Below are positions 22,237 through 33,300 of a DNA stretch of 64,000 nt, in pieces (the first letter of the stretch is position 1; every line of letters starts with the position of its first letter). A program made the translations under genes and the position numbers. The notes below the pieces were generated by a model. That model did not search any database and was not told the origin of the DNA. It saw only the letters and a program-made list of their open reading frames with translations. The stretch spans positions 121,710,616-121,774,615 of the forward strand of contig NC_134101.1 in the NCBI RefSeq assembly GCF_000715075.1. Direction: 5' to 3'. The stretch comes from Nicotiana tabacum (Eukaryota > Streptophyta > Magnoliopsida > Solanales > Solanaceae).

Positions 22237-25133
22237 TGACCCAGCCAGTCGTCTCATGAGTTACCGCTCTATTTTCCCCATTTCTATTTCTTTATGCTTC
22301 GTTATCCGTGTTTTGTGGTATCGGGTTGGTCAAATCGAATTCGGAATGATTTTAATAAGGTTTGATATACTTAGTCTCTTTTAAGGTAATTTAAGTTGGA
22401 AAAGTCAATTGGATGTTGACTTATGTGTTAGAGAGCTCGGATGTGAGTTCCGATGGTTCGGTTAACTTCGGGAGGTGATTTGGGACTTAGGAGTGTGATT
22501 GGAATGAGTTTTGGCGGTTCGGAGTTGATTTAGGCTTGAATTGGCGAAGTTGATATTTTGGCGATTTCCGGTTGATAGGCGAGATTTTTATATAGGGGTT
22601 GAAATGAAATTCCGAGAATTGCAGTAGCTCCGTTGTGTCATTTGGGATGTGTGTGTAAAATTTCAGGTCATTCGGACGTGGTTTGATTGGGTTTTTGATC
22701 AAAAGGGAATTCGGAAGATTTTAGAAAAGTTTGGCTTGAATCCGATGTGTTTTGGGTGATTTGATGTTATTTGAGGTGTTTGATGATTGGAATAAGTGTG
22801 ACTAAGGTATTAGGATGTGTTTGTGCCTTTGGTTGAGGTCCCGAGGGTCTCGGGTGAGTTTCGGGGGGTCAATCAGATCATTTTTGAAGTTAAGAAAGTT
22901 GCAGAATTGCAGGTTCAGCAGTTGCAGGTATTTACTCTTCGCATTCGCGAGAGGATACTCGTGTTCGCAAAAAGTCAGATGAGGGAGGTAGAAATCTAGC
23001 TTTTGCGTTCGCGAGGCAGGTTATCCATTCGTGAAGGGCTGCGAGATGGTGCACCGCGTTCGTGGGCGTGTAGTCGCGTTCGCATAGAAGGAATCGAGAG
23101 GCTGAGCTTTAGTGGAATTAACCCATCGCGTTCGCGATAGATGGAACGCGTTCGCGAAGGTTCGTCTAGGTAAAGCATCGCGTTCACGTGGGTCGTATCA
23201 CATTCGCGTAAGAGGATTTTGGTCAAAGTTATTTTTGTGCTTCGCGAACACGAGGCTTTGACCGCGTTAGCGAAGAAGGAATTAATGCCTGAGCAAAAGG
23301 TTTTTAAACTCGTCTTGTCCGCGAGGGTTGGGTTTATTTCTTCCATTGTTGGTCCTATTTGGAGCTTTTTGAAGGAGATTGAAGAGGGATTCAAGGGGAA
23401 TTATGTAGAGGTGGGATTCTTGGACTTAAAACTCGATTATTATGTGAATTCCACCTAGAAATCATGGAAATTAAGCTAAAAATTGAAGAACTAAGGCTTG
23501 GAAATTTAGACTTTTGATTGGGAATTTGAAGGACTATTTGTGGTCGGATTTGAGAACTTTTGATATGTATGAACTCGTGGGGAGATAAGGAACCTATTGG
23601 CAAAAAAATTATTGAATTCCGAGACATGGGCCCGGGGGTCGGGTTTTGGTAGTTTCAGGATTTGTGTCCTTTAATGATTGTTTTCGCTTGGGCTTCATTC
23701 CCTTAGCATATTTTGACGTCTTCGTTCTGATTTTGGATAGATTCGACGCGAGCGGAGGCCGATTCGAGGGGAAAAGGCATTGTGAGCTAGAGATTTAGCT
23801 AGTTCGAGGTGAGTAATGATTGTAAATGATGTTCTGAGGGTTTGAAATCCCGAATTGCACATCGTAGTGCTATATTGAGGTGAGACACACACTTGATGAC
23901 GAGCGTGAGGTCGTGCACTATTGGAGATTGTGAATTGGTCCGTCCCGATTGATGATTTTACCGCGTAATTAATTGAAAACAATTTGCTATTATCATTATT
24001 TGGGCTTAATGCCATATTTGGGCCTAGTGCCAACTATTTGAACCCTTCAAGGCTTTTTATTGATATTTCCTCACTGTTTTGACTTTATACTTGAACTCAG
24101 TCATGTTATTTTTCACTGTTTTACGACTCAGCCATATTTATTCAGTTTTAAGACTTAAATTATTTTAAATGATGTTTGGGCTGAGATACACTGTTTTACT
24201 ATTACCCGAGGGGCTTGTGAAGATTTTTGACTGAGTAAGGCCGAGGGCCTATGTTGTGAGGAAACACTGATATTGATTTGAGGCCGAGGGCCTGAGCTAT
24301 GTGTGCGATGAGGTGTCTTGATTGATATAAGGCCGAGGGCCTAGTTTTGATGCCATGAGATGGCTTGATATTGAGCTTGGGCCGTAAGGGGCTCCTTCAA
24401 GAGTCTGCACACCCCCAGTGAGTGCAGATACCCATTGTGATGTGAGATTGAGCCCGAGGGGCTGGTATTGTTCTGAGATTTTGCTCGAGGGGCAGTTTTG
24501 TTGATACAGTGCCGAAGGGGCGAACTTCTAATTGTTTTTTCCTTAATTTGCCTGTCAATTACCTATTTACTTGTTGAAAAAGGATTTTCTTATTTTTCAC
24601 TGGTTTACTGTTTTCAAATGGTTTTACTGCTTCATTATAGAATTCCTTGTGCTTTACGTGTTTTCTTTCTTTCAGTATTTATTTACATTTGTTACTCACT
24701 GAGTTGGAGTACTCACTTTACTCCCTGCACCCTGTGTGCAGATTCAGGCGTAGCAGGTTCCGCTCCCGAGTGCTGATCCTTCCAGCTTTAGGCGGACATT
24801 CGGAGTTCACGAGGTAGCTGTTGGCGTCCGCAGCCCTGTGTCTCTACTCCTTTATCACTTCTATTTCCTTTTAGACATTTGTACTAGTTTATGGATTTAC
24901 CAGACTTGTATTATGGCTTATAGATGCTCATGACTAGTGACACCCCGGTATCGTGCCGTGTATGGGTGTTCTTCCACATTCTTATGATATTATCTGCTAC
25001 TCAGTATTATTAACTCGTGTTTTAGACTATTTTCTTTCTATTTAACTATTTAACATCGTATTGGGGATAGTTGGCTGGCCTTGTCTTCACAATAGGCACC
25101 ATCACGACCGGGTCTGGGTTTAGGGTCGTGACA
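22232..25133 (+). repeat. 3' LTR of Gypsy-1 (2902 bp)
   Basis: From TGTGATGACC to GGTCGTGACA. It carries the same two arrays as the 5' LTR at matching offsets. Confidence 0.94.
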
Positions 25134-26114
25134 GTTGGAGATTAAAGTTAGGAGGTCTAGAGTTATGATTTCCCTAACTGTCGGAATCCTTCCCCCTATG
25201 TTCCCTGCAATTTTGCGTATGTATTCTCTATTGATCTTGAGCACTTTAGGTGCCTTAATTCTCTCTCGAGCAACTACAACAATTTACTAGACATATTCTC
25301 TCGAACTACGCTAGTTGGCTTTATCTAACCGCTCCTTATGACCACGTTAAGATTTTGTTATTTCTAAGCCTGCCTTTAAACCCGCTGTATTGATTTCTCA
25401 CATACGTTGGGAGTGACGTTGTTCAACAACACCTAAATATGTATCCTTTCTCAAGCAACACATAATAAATAGGCACAGTCAATCGATGACCATTCAATCA
25501 ACAACAATAAACACGTAGTTGAACAAGTAGAGAAATTGAACGGCTCAATTTTATAAAAACATAACAAGAATTTATCCTACAAAAGGTTCCATCAAAACCC
25601 TAGGTAACAAATTAGCTATTCATAATAGTATGTAAAACTACAATACTAAAAGTCATAACCAACAATGAAAAAATAGGAAGAGGAAGGAAAAAACTCGTAG
25701 AAGAATTCTCCGCCTTGCTCCTATTGTGTCTCTGCCTCCTTAGGTCGAATCTGTGTCAAAAGTATGTCCAACCATATATTTTGGAGCCCAAATGGGTTCT
25801 GAGCGAAAAGTTATGTGCATTTTACTTTACAGTGTGCAATATGCCTACTCGATTCGTCGTTCGTTCTTAACTATCATCCGTTGATCCCCGAACACGATCC
25901 CAGCTTAATTCTATGGGCTTTTACTCAGACTTAAAGGCTCCAAATTACTTGAATTCATTCTATAACATCTATATAGCTCGAAATCACTCCTACAAGGCAT
26001 AAAACACACTATTAGTGCAAAACACTAGCGATTAAAGCTCAACTCAATTAAAGTGCAGTAAATTAGAGTGTAATAAGTGACTAAAATACGCAATTATATC
26101 TTATCATCAGAAAG

Positions 26115-27016
26115 ACAAAATTATTTTTTGGTTTGCAAATTGAACATTTGGCAAACAGAATTTTTGTTCATCAATCTGCCTATATAGAAAAGGTATTGAA
26201 ACGGTGTTACATGGATGGAGCACATCCGTTAAGTACTCCGATAGTTGTTCGATCACTTGATGTGAATAAGGATCCATTCCGACCTCAAGAAAAGAATGAA
26301 GAGCTACTTGGTCCTGAAGTACCATATCTTAGTGCAATTGGTGCACTAATGTGTCTTGCTAATACTACAAGTCTTGACATAATATTTTCACTCAATGTCA
26401 TAGCATGATATAGCTCTGCTCCTACAAGGAGACATTGGAATGGAATCAAACACATATTGCGGTATCTAAAAGGAACTACCGATATGGGCTTATTTTATGG
26501 CAATAATTACAATCCCGATCTTGTTGATTATGCCGATGCTGGGTATTTATCTGACCCACACAAGGCTCGATCTCAAACAGGTTATGTGTTTACCTGTGGA
26601 GGCACTGCCATATCTTGGCGATCGACCAAACAATCAATTGTGGCTACTTCATCTAATCATGCTGAGATAATTGCTATTCATGAAGCAAGTCGAGAATGTG
26701 TGTGGTTGGGGTCTATAATACATCTTATTCGAGACAAATGTGGTTTGAAGTGTGACAAACTGCCCACGATTTTGTATGAAGACAATGCAGCATGCATAGC
26801 CCAATTGAAGGGAAGATTCATAAAAGGATATAGAACAAAACACATTTTACCAAAGTTATTTTTCACACATGATCTTCAAAAGAATGGTGATATTAATGTG
26901 CAACAAATTCTTTTAAGTGATAATATAGCTAATTTGTTCACCAAGTCTCTACCGGTGTCAACCTTCAAAAAGCTAGTGTACAAGATCGGGATGCGAAGGC
27001 TCAATGATGTGAATTG
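26115..27016 (+). pseudogene. Copia-2 pol, right part: end of reverse transcriptase and RNase H
   Basis: Resumes the frame cut at 9778: LQIEHLANRIFVHQSAY, then an in-frame stop at about 26407. RNase H is open from about 26457 to 27016, with DYADAGYLSDPHKARSQTGY, an AISWRSTKQ motif and a His (SSNHAEI) in place of the usual TEAEY catalytic Glu context, then DNAACIAQL. The frame ends at the natural stop. Confidence 0.9.
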
Positions 27017-27239
27017 ATGCACTCATCAGGGGGAGTTAATACTCGTTACACCCTTTTTCCCTTACAAGGTTTTGTCCCATTGGATTTTCCTTGCAAGGTT
27101 TTTAACGAGGCAACCAAAAGGCATATTGTTAGATACATGTACTCTTTTTCCTTTTCTAGAATTTGTTTTCCATTGGGTTTTATTTTAGTTAATGTTTTAA
27201 TGAGGCACATTACTTATTGAGTAGACATTCAAGGGGGAG
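27017..27239 (+). other. Copia-2 3' untranslated region with two purine tracts and a duplication
   Basis: Two purine runs, CAGGGGGAG at about 27027 and AAGGGGGAG at 27231-27239; only the second abuts the LTR. Between them an approximately 45-bp segment is duplicated imperfectly (about 27068-27112 and 27163-27206, sharing CCATTGG and TTTTAAYGAGGCA-like ends). Confidence 0.7.
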
Positions 27240-27423
27240 TGTTATGAATAGAATTGTAATTAGAGTGAATGTCTATCTTTTAGAGAGTTTTACTTTGTGG
27301 CTAAGTCATTTTTCCCCTATAAGTAGATGGGTCTTACTCCATTGTAAATTATACAAAAATTTAATAAGAATTACTCTCTCTTTTTCTGCAATATTATTCT
27401 TCTACTTTTATTGTTTTATTACA
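27240..27423 (+). repeat. 3' LTR of Copia-2 (184 bp)
   Basis: TGTTATGAATAG to TTTATTACA directly after the polypurine tract; the TATA region is CCCTATAAGTAG. Confidence 0.88.
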
Positions 27424-27453
27424 GATGAGTTAATATTATCTTTTTTTGAGAGA

Positions 27454-27483
27454 CTAATTTTTGGACACGTGCGTTACACGTGT
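27454..27483 (-). mobile_element. Helitron-like 3' terminus (minus orientation)
   Basis: Read on the minus strand: hairpin ACACGTGTAACGCACGTGT, then about ten bases, then TTAG followed by T. Plant Helitrons end in a GC-rich hairpin about 10 bp before CTAG and insert before T; the first base here would be a C-to-T change. No 5' end was found. Confidence 0.4.
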
Positions 27484-28623
27484 ATCTCTATCTCTTGTCA
27501 CAAATATCTTAAAGGGGCTAAGATAAAGCAAAAAAGTGCTAGCTGAAATGATGATTTGCATACGCAATATAGTGTTGAACTTAAAATAATTGGATATGTA
27601 TATATATTTTCTTATAAATTAATGTTATGAGATACAAATATGTAATATGATATAGCATACCCAAATTGTTTTTTATAAATGTTATTCTTGGAGTATGTTC
27701 TATTATAACATTTCAATTGCTTGTCATGATAAAAATCTTATTGTCGGCGGTGATATCCCTCTTGAAAATACAATAAGTATATAGTTGTCAGTGTGAGAAA
27801 ATTTGTTGAGGAACATACAACTCAATATTAGAATTGTTTCATCTTGTACTTTACTTAATATCCTTAAATCAAATAGTATGGCATGTTAGAGGTCGATCGG
27901 GAGCAACATAGTTTAAGAATGACACAATTGTATAAGTAAGGGTAAAAGGTAAACATGAATCCATGTATAGAATAATCTTGTAAATACAAAAACCAATATA
28001 TCACATAACAGACTTAACCAAACTTAGCTGATTTATATTACTAAAACCTAAACAAAATGAAATTTAGCTACTATGTGTACAAATATTAGTAATGTTCTTG
28101 GCATGATTTATAGTTCAATAGCAATAAAAAGGATAAAAAAGGGACTCGGGGAAAAATAGCCAAAATGCCCAAAAATGAAAGTTATCACCAGGACGAGCAT
28201 TTAACCTCTCGCAATACTATAGCCAGGAACTCACCAATTGTAAATAAAGAATGCTCTTCTTTAGGAAAATGCTTATTGTGAAATGAAGTACTCGTCAGAT
28301 AGCCAATAAACTTAATCCAGTATTTGTCTATTATGCATAAAATAGTAGATAAGAATTAAAAACACAAAAAAAAAATTAAAAACAAAAGAAAGTGAACACA
28401 ACTATGCCAAAATGATACAAGAATTACTTTTAAAATATGAGTTGCATAGCTTTCCGGGACCATTATACTTAACTCCAAGTATGAATAAGAAAATTCAATT
28501 ATATAGTGAGTAAAACCAAACTTTTCTCGAAGTAACAGTGCATCTGCTTAATTCTAGTAATGAAAGAGAATTAACTAGTGAAATGGATTACCAAAGAATA
28601 AATTGATTGACCTGATTTGATTG

Positions 28624-28734
28624 CTAAATATTGACTCTTTTATTGCAAGAGCTCTTCTCTTCTTCTTCTTTTGAACTTTCGCACTTGTCCTCTTCTAGCT
28701 TCTTGTCAACAGCCTTCTTTGCTTTTGTAGCCAT
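28624..28734 (-). CDS. Short lysine/glutamate-rich open frame, unrecognised
   Basis: 36 codons from ATG at 28734 to TAG at 28624, beginning MATKAKKAVDKKLEED and followed by a Glu run and CNKRVNI. The composition is unlike the surrounding AT-rich sequence, and purine-rich trinucleotide repeats (GAA) account for part of it. It might be a first exon or a decayed fragment of a nuclear protein gene. No splice-site evidence or partner exon was identified, so it is only a candidate. Confidence 0.2.
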   Translation of the reverse strand: MATKAKKAVDKKLEEDKCESSKEEEEKSSCNKRVNI

Positions 28735-28926
28735 AGATAATCTAGAGAGAAAATTAGAAAACAAAATAAGTTAGTGGTGAAGAATATAACAGAGTCATAT
28801 GCTATATTATCGATAATCAAATAGAGGACTGTACATCCATGACAAATGATTTCCTTCTATTTCTTCTCTTTTTCTCAATCAGAAAGTATTATTCCAAGAT
28901 GAGTTGAAATATTTTCTTTGTCGAGC

Positions 28927-28950
28927 CCCCTCCTTTCCTTCCCTTTTTTG
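28927..28950 (-). other. 24-bp polypurine/polypyrimidine tract
   Basis: The plus strand is pyrimidine-only; the minus strand reads an A-run then GGGAAGGAAAGGAGGGGG. It resembles a retrotransposon polypurine tract oriented with the non-coding element to its right, but the sequence beyond it does not start with TG. Confidence 0.4.
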
Positions 28951-29912
28951 ACATTTATGGGTAATAACTCATTTCTTTTTGGGAATTGGGTATATTGAAG
29001 AGTCGTCACCTAACGGATTATGGTGCGTTAGGGTACCTAGAGCGATTAACTCTTAGATTGGTTTGCATTACCAGAGATTTAGGGTAAGGGCTCGAAATAA
29101 CCTTGAGGGGAAGGTGTTAGGTACCCCTCTCAGTCCACAACGGTTGGTCCCGACCGAACTTATATTTATGAATTAGTCCTTTAACAAATATATAGTTGAA
29201 ACAAATAATTGCAAATAAAGCATGTCAGACATTGTATGACTCAAATAATAAGACACAGAATTTGAACAAGTTGTGTGCATAAAAAAGAAAGTAAAGTTTT
29301 AAGCAAAGGGAATTTGGGAAATATGGGTCCTAGTTTGGTTAGCCTACAAGATCACCCCACGCAATGCCCGGTAAACACTCCTCAACGAGGGGCTACACGT
29401 GGCATTAACGCATAGTCATCATATCCTGTTCTACCCAAGTCCCTCCCCTTGGTCATAGCCTAAAGCATTCTAATAACTTTAACAATGCCTATGCGTGCAC
29501 TACCCGTCCCTTCCTTGTGTCCCTGGAGGTATTTTAGGACCTCTAAATCAGGGCAGTTCTAGACAACCCCTAAGGTGTTTTAAAAGGAGAAAATTCTAGG
29601 CGACATGCAAGAACATATAGGACTTAACAACTAAATAAAGAAAGAAATAGTTAAGAGGCCCAGGTTTACCTCCACAAGTAATGCACATAAGCAACACATC
29701 TTAAACACAAACAAGATCAATTCTTATTAGAGAAAAGACCTAAACAGGACATCTAAATGGGTGTCAATGCATAGAAGTATGCAACTTGTTTTTTATAAAC
29801 TTGACAGTAAGGTTCTAATCGGTTTCCCTACTGAGTTTAAACCTGTTAAATCTGAACAACTTTAAATAGCAAAAAAAGATACAGTTATCAGAGTTGCAGA
29901 ATTTAAAATCGC

Positions 29913-30303
29913 CCTATAGGCTTGCCTAAACGCAGAATAGTGATGTCCTAAGAGCATGATAAGACTCTTGAGTTCCTATAGGCATGATTTTTAGCAGTAG
30001 TGAATGAATGCAATGTTTAAAAGATCGATTAAAGAAGTAAACAATTGATTAAACCAATAACACGAATTGGACTGACTTATATAACTAAATTGATTTTAAT
30101 TTCTATAGGCAGGATTTCTGATTTTTAATTTCTATAGGCATGATATCTAATTGTTAAGAACTGATGTTAGAAACTTATAGGCATGATATCTACTAAAAAC
30201 AAATGTAAATACCCGTGGTAATAGAAACTGAACCTGATCACATTTTATAAGTATGGTATCTACTTAAGGAGTTGATTTTTAAACCTATAGACATGATTTC
30301 TAT
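29913..30303. repeat. Interspersed 18-bp motif cluster, part 1
   Basis: Seven variants of CCTATAGGCATGATTTCT (starts near 29913, 29975, 30102, 30131, 30174, 30245, 30282), separated by 30-130 bp of unrelated sequence. Confidence 0.75.
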
Positions 30304-30969
30304 TATTGGAACCACTTAGACCTGTCACGACCCTAAACCCGGACCCGATCGTGATGGCTTCTCTCATGAAGAAAAGGCCAGCCGACACTTCCCATTTTAA
30401 TTTTTAACAGTTAAACCATAAGAAATAAGTCTAAGCATAATAAATAGAACCTCAAAGTAGCAGATAATAGCATAATTTGCGGAATACAACCCAACACAGC
30501 CCGATACCGGGGTGTCACTAGTCATGAGCATCTATTAATCCTAATACAAGTTGGAAAAGTCTATAAGCTATTACAAAAGGTATGATAAAGAAATAGAAAT
30601 GATAAAGGGGGAGAAATACGGGACTGTGGACGCCAAACAGTTACCTCGTGGACTCCGAAGTCTGCCGGGAGCTCTCAACTCGCACTAGAAGTATCAGCAA
30701 TGCCTGAATCTACACACGGGGTGCAAGGAGTAAAGTGAGTACTCCAACTCAGTGAGTAATAATCATAACTAAAGACTGAGTGATAGGAAATCACGAAAAG
30801 TACATTAATATGCTGTATAGAAGTAGTACAAAACCAGTAAGAAAGCAATGAAGCTGTGAAATCTCTTAAAGCATCTTAGCTTAGTTTAAACTTCTTTAAA
30901 AATGACTTTTCAACAATTAAGCAATTGAATGCAAAGCAATTAGAATAGATAAGCACAGAAAATCCGACC

Positions 30970-31345
30970 CTCGGGCACAAATACGCAATTAAACAGGTAA
31001 ATGACAGACAAATAAGACAGGTAAGCATATAAAGGATTGCCCCTCGGGCACAATGTCAACAGTACCAGCCCCTCGGGCTATATCTCACATCACAATGGGT
31101 ACCCGCGCTCATTGGGGGTGTGCAGACTCCTGGAGGGGCTCCTTTCGGCCCAAGCGCAATATCAAGCCATTTCGTGGTATCATCACTAGGCTCTCGGCCT
31201 CATATCAACAAGCCACCTCGGGGCATACATATCTCAGGCCCTCGACCTCATAATCATAATCAGTGTATTACCGTTGCGGCGTGCAGCTCGACCTAAAAGT
31301 ATCCTCACAGCACAGGCCCTCGGCCTTACTCAGTCAAAATCACAT
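30970..31345. repeat. Array of GCCCCTCGGGC-type motifs in the solo LTR
   Basis: Repeated CCCTCGGGC and GGCCCTCGGCC units with inverted arms, about 1.8-2.2 kb from the LTR start. It is the reverse-strand counterpart of the 16120-16450 array. Confidence 0.8.
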
Positions 31346-32250
31346 AAGCCACTCGAGCAACAGTAAAACATGATACTTAGCCCAAAATATTATTTGATAT
31401 ATTAAAACAGAGTAAACATGGCCGAGTTATGAAAACAATAAAATATAGCATGACTGAGTTCAAGTATAAAGTCAAGATAGTGAGGAAATATCAATAAAAT
31501 CCCCTAAGGGTTCTAATAGTTGACACGAAGCCCAAGTATGACATTCAGCCCAAAACATGATGATATTAAATATATTTTCAGTCAAATACGCGGTAAAATA
31601 GTCATTTGGGACAGACTAAGTCACAATCTCCAATAGTGCACGACCCCATGCTCGTCATCTAGCGTGTGTGTCACCTCAATATAGCACAATGATGTGCAAT
31701 CTGGGGTTTCATAGCCTCAGAACATCATTTACAATCATTACTCACCTCAATCCGGTCCAAACTCTAGCCCGCGATGCCTTTGCCCTTATGAACCGACCTC
31801 CGGATGCTCCAAATCTAGCAACAATCAGTACATAACCATTAAAATATGCTAAGGGAACAAAGCCCACTCAAAAATATCCAATTTACATCAAAAATCCCGA
31901 AATTGCTCAAATCTAGCCCCCAGGCCCACGTCTCGGAATTCGACGAAATTAACATCAATAGAATCCCCATCCTCACACGAGTCTATACATATCAAGAACA
32001 TCAAAATCGGACCTCGAATGATTCCTCAAATCCCCACTCAAAGGTCTCTTAATCTCAAGCCCTAATTAGCCACTTTTGCACTGATTTCCCCATAGATTTC
32101 AAGCTTACAATGTTAAAATCATCATAGAAACAATTTTAAGATCCAAAAATCTTACCTCCACGAAACCCTCTTGAATTCCCTCTTCAATTAGCTTTCCAAA
32201 GCCTTTTCCCGAATGAAATATGGTGAAAACCCACTCAAAATCGTGAAGAG

Positions 32251-32265
32251 AACCTTTTATACTTT
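32251..32265 (-). promoter_or_regulatory. Candidate TATA box of the solo LTR
   Basis: The minus strand reads AGTATAAAAGGTTC about 20-30 bp downstream of the CCGCATCTGCGG array. It is the only clear TATA box among the Tekay-like LTRs here. Confidence 0.5.
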
Positions 32266-32282
32266 CTGACCCAGGCATTTTC

Positions 32283-32475
32283 GCACCTGAGGTCCATTTT
32301 CCACTTCTGCGACCAGATCCACCGCATCTGCGGTTAAAAACTCGCACTTGCGCTATCGTAGGTGCGCCCACGAGACCGCTTCTGCAGTTCTTGAAGGACT
32401 TCACATTGGCCGCATCTGTGGCTGCCTTATGCTTCTGCGATCATCGCACCTGCGGTCTCCCAACCGCATGTGCGA
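32283..32475. repeat. Array of CCGCATCTGCGG-type motifs in the solo LTR
   Basis: About ten variants of a 10-12-bp inverted repeat with CCGC and GCGG arms (CCGCATCTGCGG, CGCACCTGCGG, CGCTTCTGCAG), 690-885 bp from the LTR start in element orientation. Confidence 0.85.
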
Positions 32476-33173
32476 TTATGACATAACCAAATGCTTCAGC
32501 TGCAAAACTCAATTCCAAATCCTTCCAGTACCCATCCAAAATTACTCCGAGGCCCTCAGGACCTCAAAAAAAGCACAAACATATATCATAACCTTATTCA
32601 AACTCGTTCCAACCTTCAGAATGCTCAAAACAGCATTAAAACACCAAAATCACATCAAATTCAAGCCTAGGATTCCAAAATCTTCCGAATCCCGTTTTTG
32701 ATAAAAAACCCAACCAAACCACGTCCGAATGACCTGAAATTTTGCACACACATCCAAATGTCACAACGGAACAACTGCAACTTCCGAAATTGCATTCCGA
32801 TCTCTATATCAAAATCTCACCTATCAACCGAAAAATGCTGAAATCTTAATTTCGCCAATTCGAGCCAAAACCTTCCACTGACTTTTAAAATGCATTCCAA
32901 TCATGATCCTAAGTCCCAAATCACCTAACGGAGCTATCTAAATCATAAAAATTCCGATCCGCGATCATATACTAATAAGTCAAATCTTGGTCAAACCTTT
33001 CAAATTTCAAGCTTCAAACTGAGAACTGTTCTTCCAAATTCATTCTGATTACCCTGAAAACCAAAACCAACGATTTACATAAGTCATAATACATCACACG
33101 GGGCAAGTCATGCCCGAGAACTGGCGAGCAAAGTGCAAAAGCTCAAAATGACTGATCGGATCGTTACAAGACC

Positions 33174-33300
33174 CTATAGGCATGATTTCTAGTATGGTAA
33201 GGCAAACATAACAAGTATATTAATATGGTCCTATAGGCATGGTTTCTAGCATGGTAAAGCACATATAACAAGTATAAAATTCTATAGGCATGGTTTCTAC
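33174..33300. repeat. Interspersed 18-bp motif cluster, part 2
   Basis: Three more copies of CCTATAGGCATGATTTCT (33174, 33231, 33282), continuous with the first cluster once the solo LTR is removed. Confidence 0.75.

Larger units (their letters stand above)
14159..25133 (+). mobile_element. Gypsy-1: chromodomain Ty3/gypsy element (Tekay/Del-like), degenerate
   Basis: A 10,975-bp element flanked by target duplication gttgg (14154-14158 and 25134-25138). LTRs of 2887 and 2902 bp surround a primer site, one gag-pol frame with C-terminal chromodomain remains, and a polypurine tract. Long LTRs, an initiator-Met-type primer site and the chromodomain place it in the chromovirus Tekay/Del group. LTR divergence is substantial and rich in C/T and G/A differences. 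Confidence 0.95.
9779..26109 (-). mobile_element. LARD-1: non-autonomous LTR retrotransposon nested in Copia-2
   Basis: Bounded by the 5-bp target duplication gaaag (9774-9778 and 26110-26114), which interrupts the Copia-2 reverse transcriptase. LTRs are about 1.2 kb with TGAT/ATCA ends. The right LTR is interrupted by Gypsy-1. The orientation is minus: the primer-site motif adjoins the inner edge of the right LTR and a purine-rich stretch adjoins the left one. The 2.9-kb interior holds one damaged 320-codon frame and no pol, so mobilisation must have been in trans. Confidence 0.93.
13925..26109 (-). repeat. 5' LTR of LARD-1 (right), split by Gypsy-1
   Basis: The LTR is in two pieces, 13925-14158 and 25139-26109, together about 1205 bp and collinear with the left LTR. 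The break is inside AAGGGTTGGAGATT, with gttgg duplicated on both sides of Gypsy-1. Confidence 0.92.
5710..27423 (+). mobile_element. Copia-2: old, decayed Ty1/copia element, split by nested insertions
   Basis: LTRs of about 182 bp (5710-5891) and 184 bp (27240-27423) flank gag remains, protease, integrase, part of reverse transcriptase, then, after the LARD-1 insertion, the rest of reverse transcriptase and RNase H. Without the insertion the element would be about 5.4 kb. The reading frames carry many stops and shifts. By eye the LTRs differ at roughly 8-9% of positions, so this is the oldest layer of the nest. Confidence 0.92.
27424..28926. other. Host-like, gene-poor sequence right of Copia-2
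   Basis: AT-rich sequence with a Helitron-like terminus near its left edge and one short lysine-rich frame at 28624-28734. No other feature is recognised. Confidence 0.5.
30323..33168 (-). mobile_element. Solo LTR of a Tekay-like gypsy element
   Basis: 2846 bp flanked by target duplication agacc (30318-30322 and 33169-33173). The ends are TGTCACGACC and GATCGTTACA, matching in reverse the Gypsy-1 LTR. There is no internal region, so it was probably left by recombination between two LTRs. It carries both LTR arrays (32283-32475 and 30970-31345). Confidence 0.92.
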
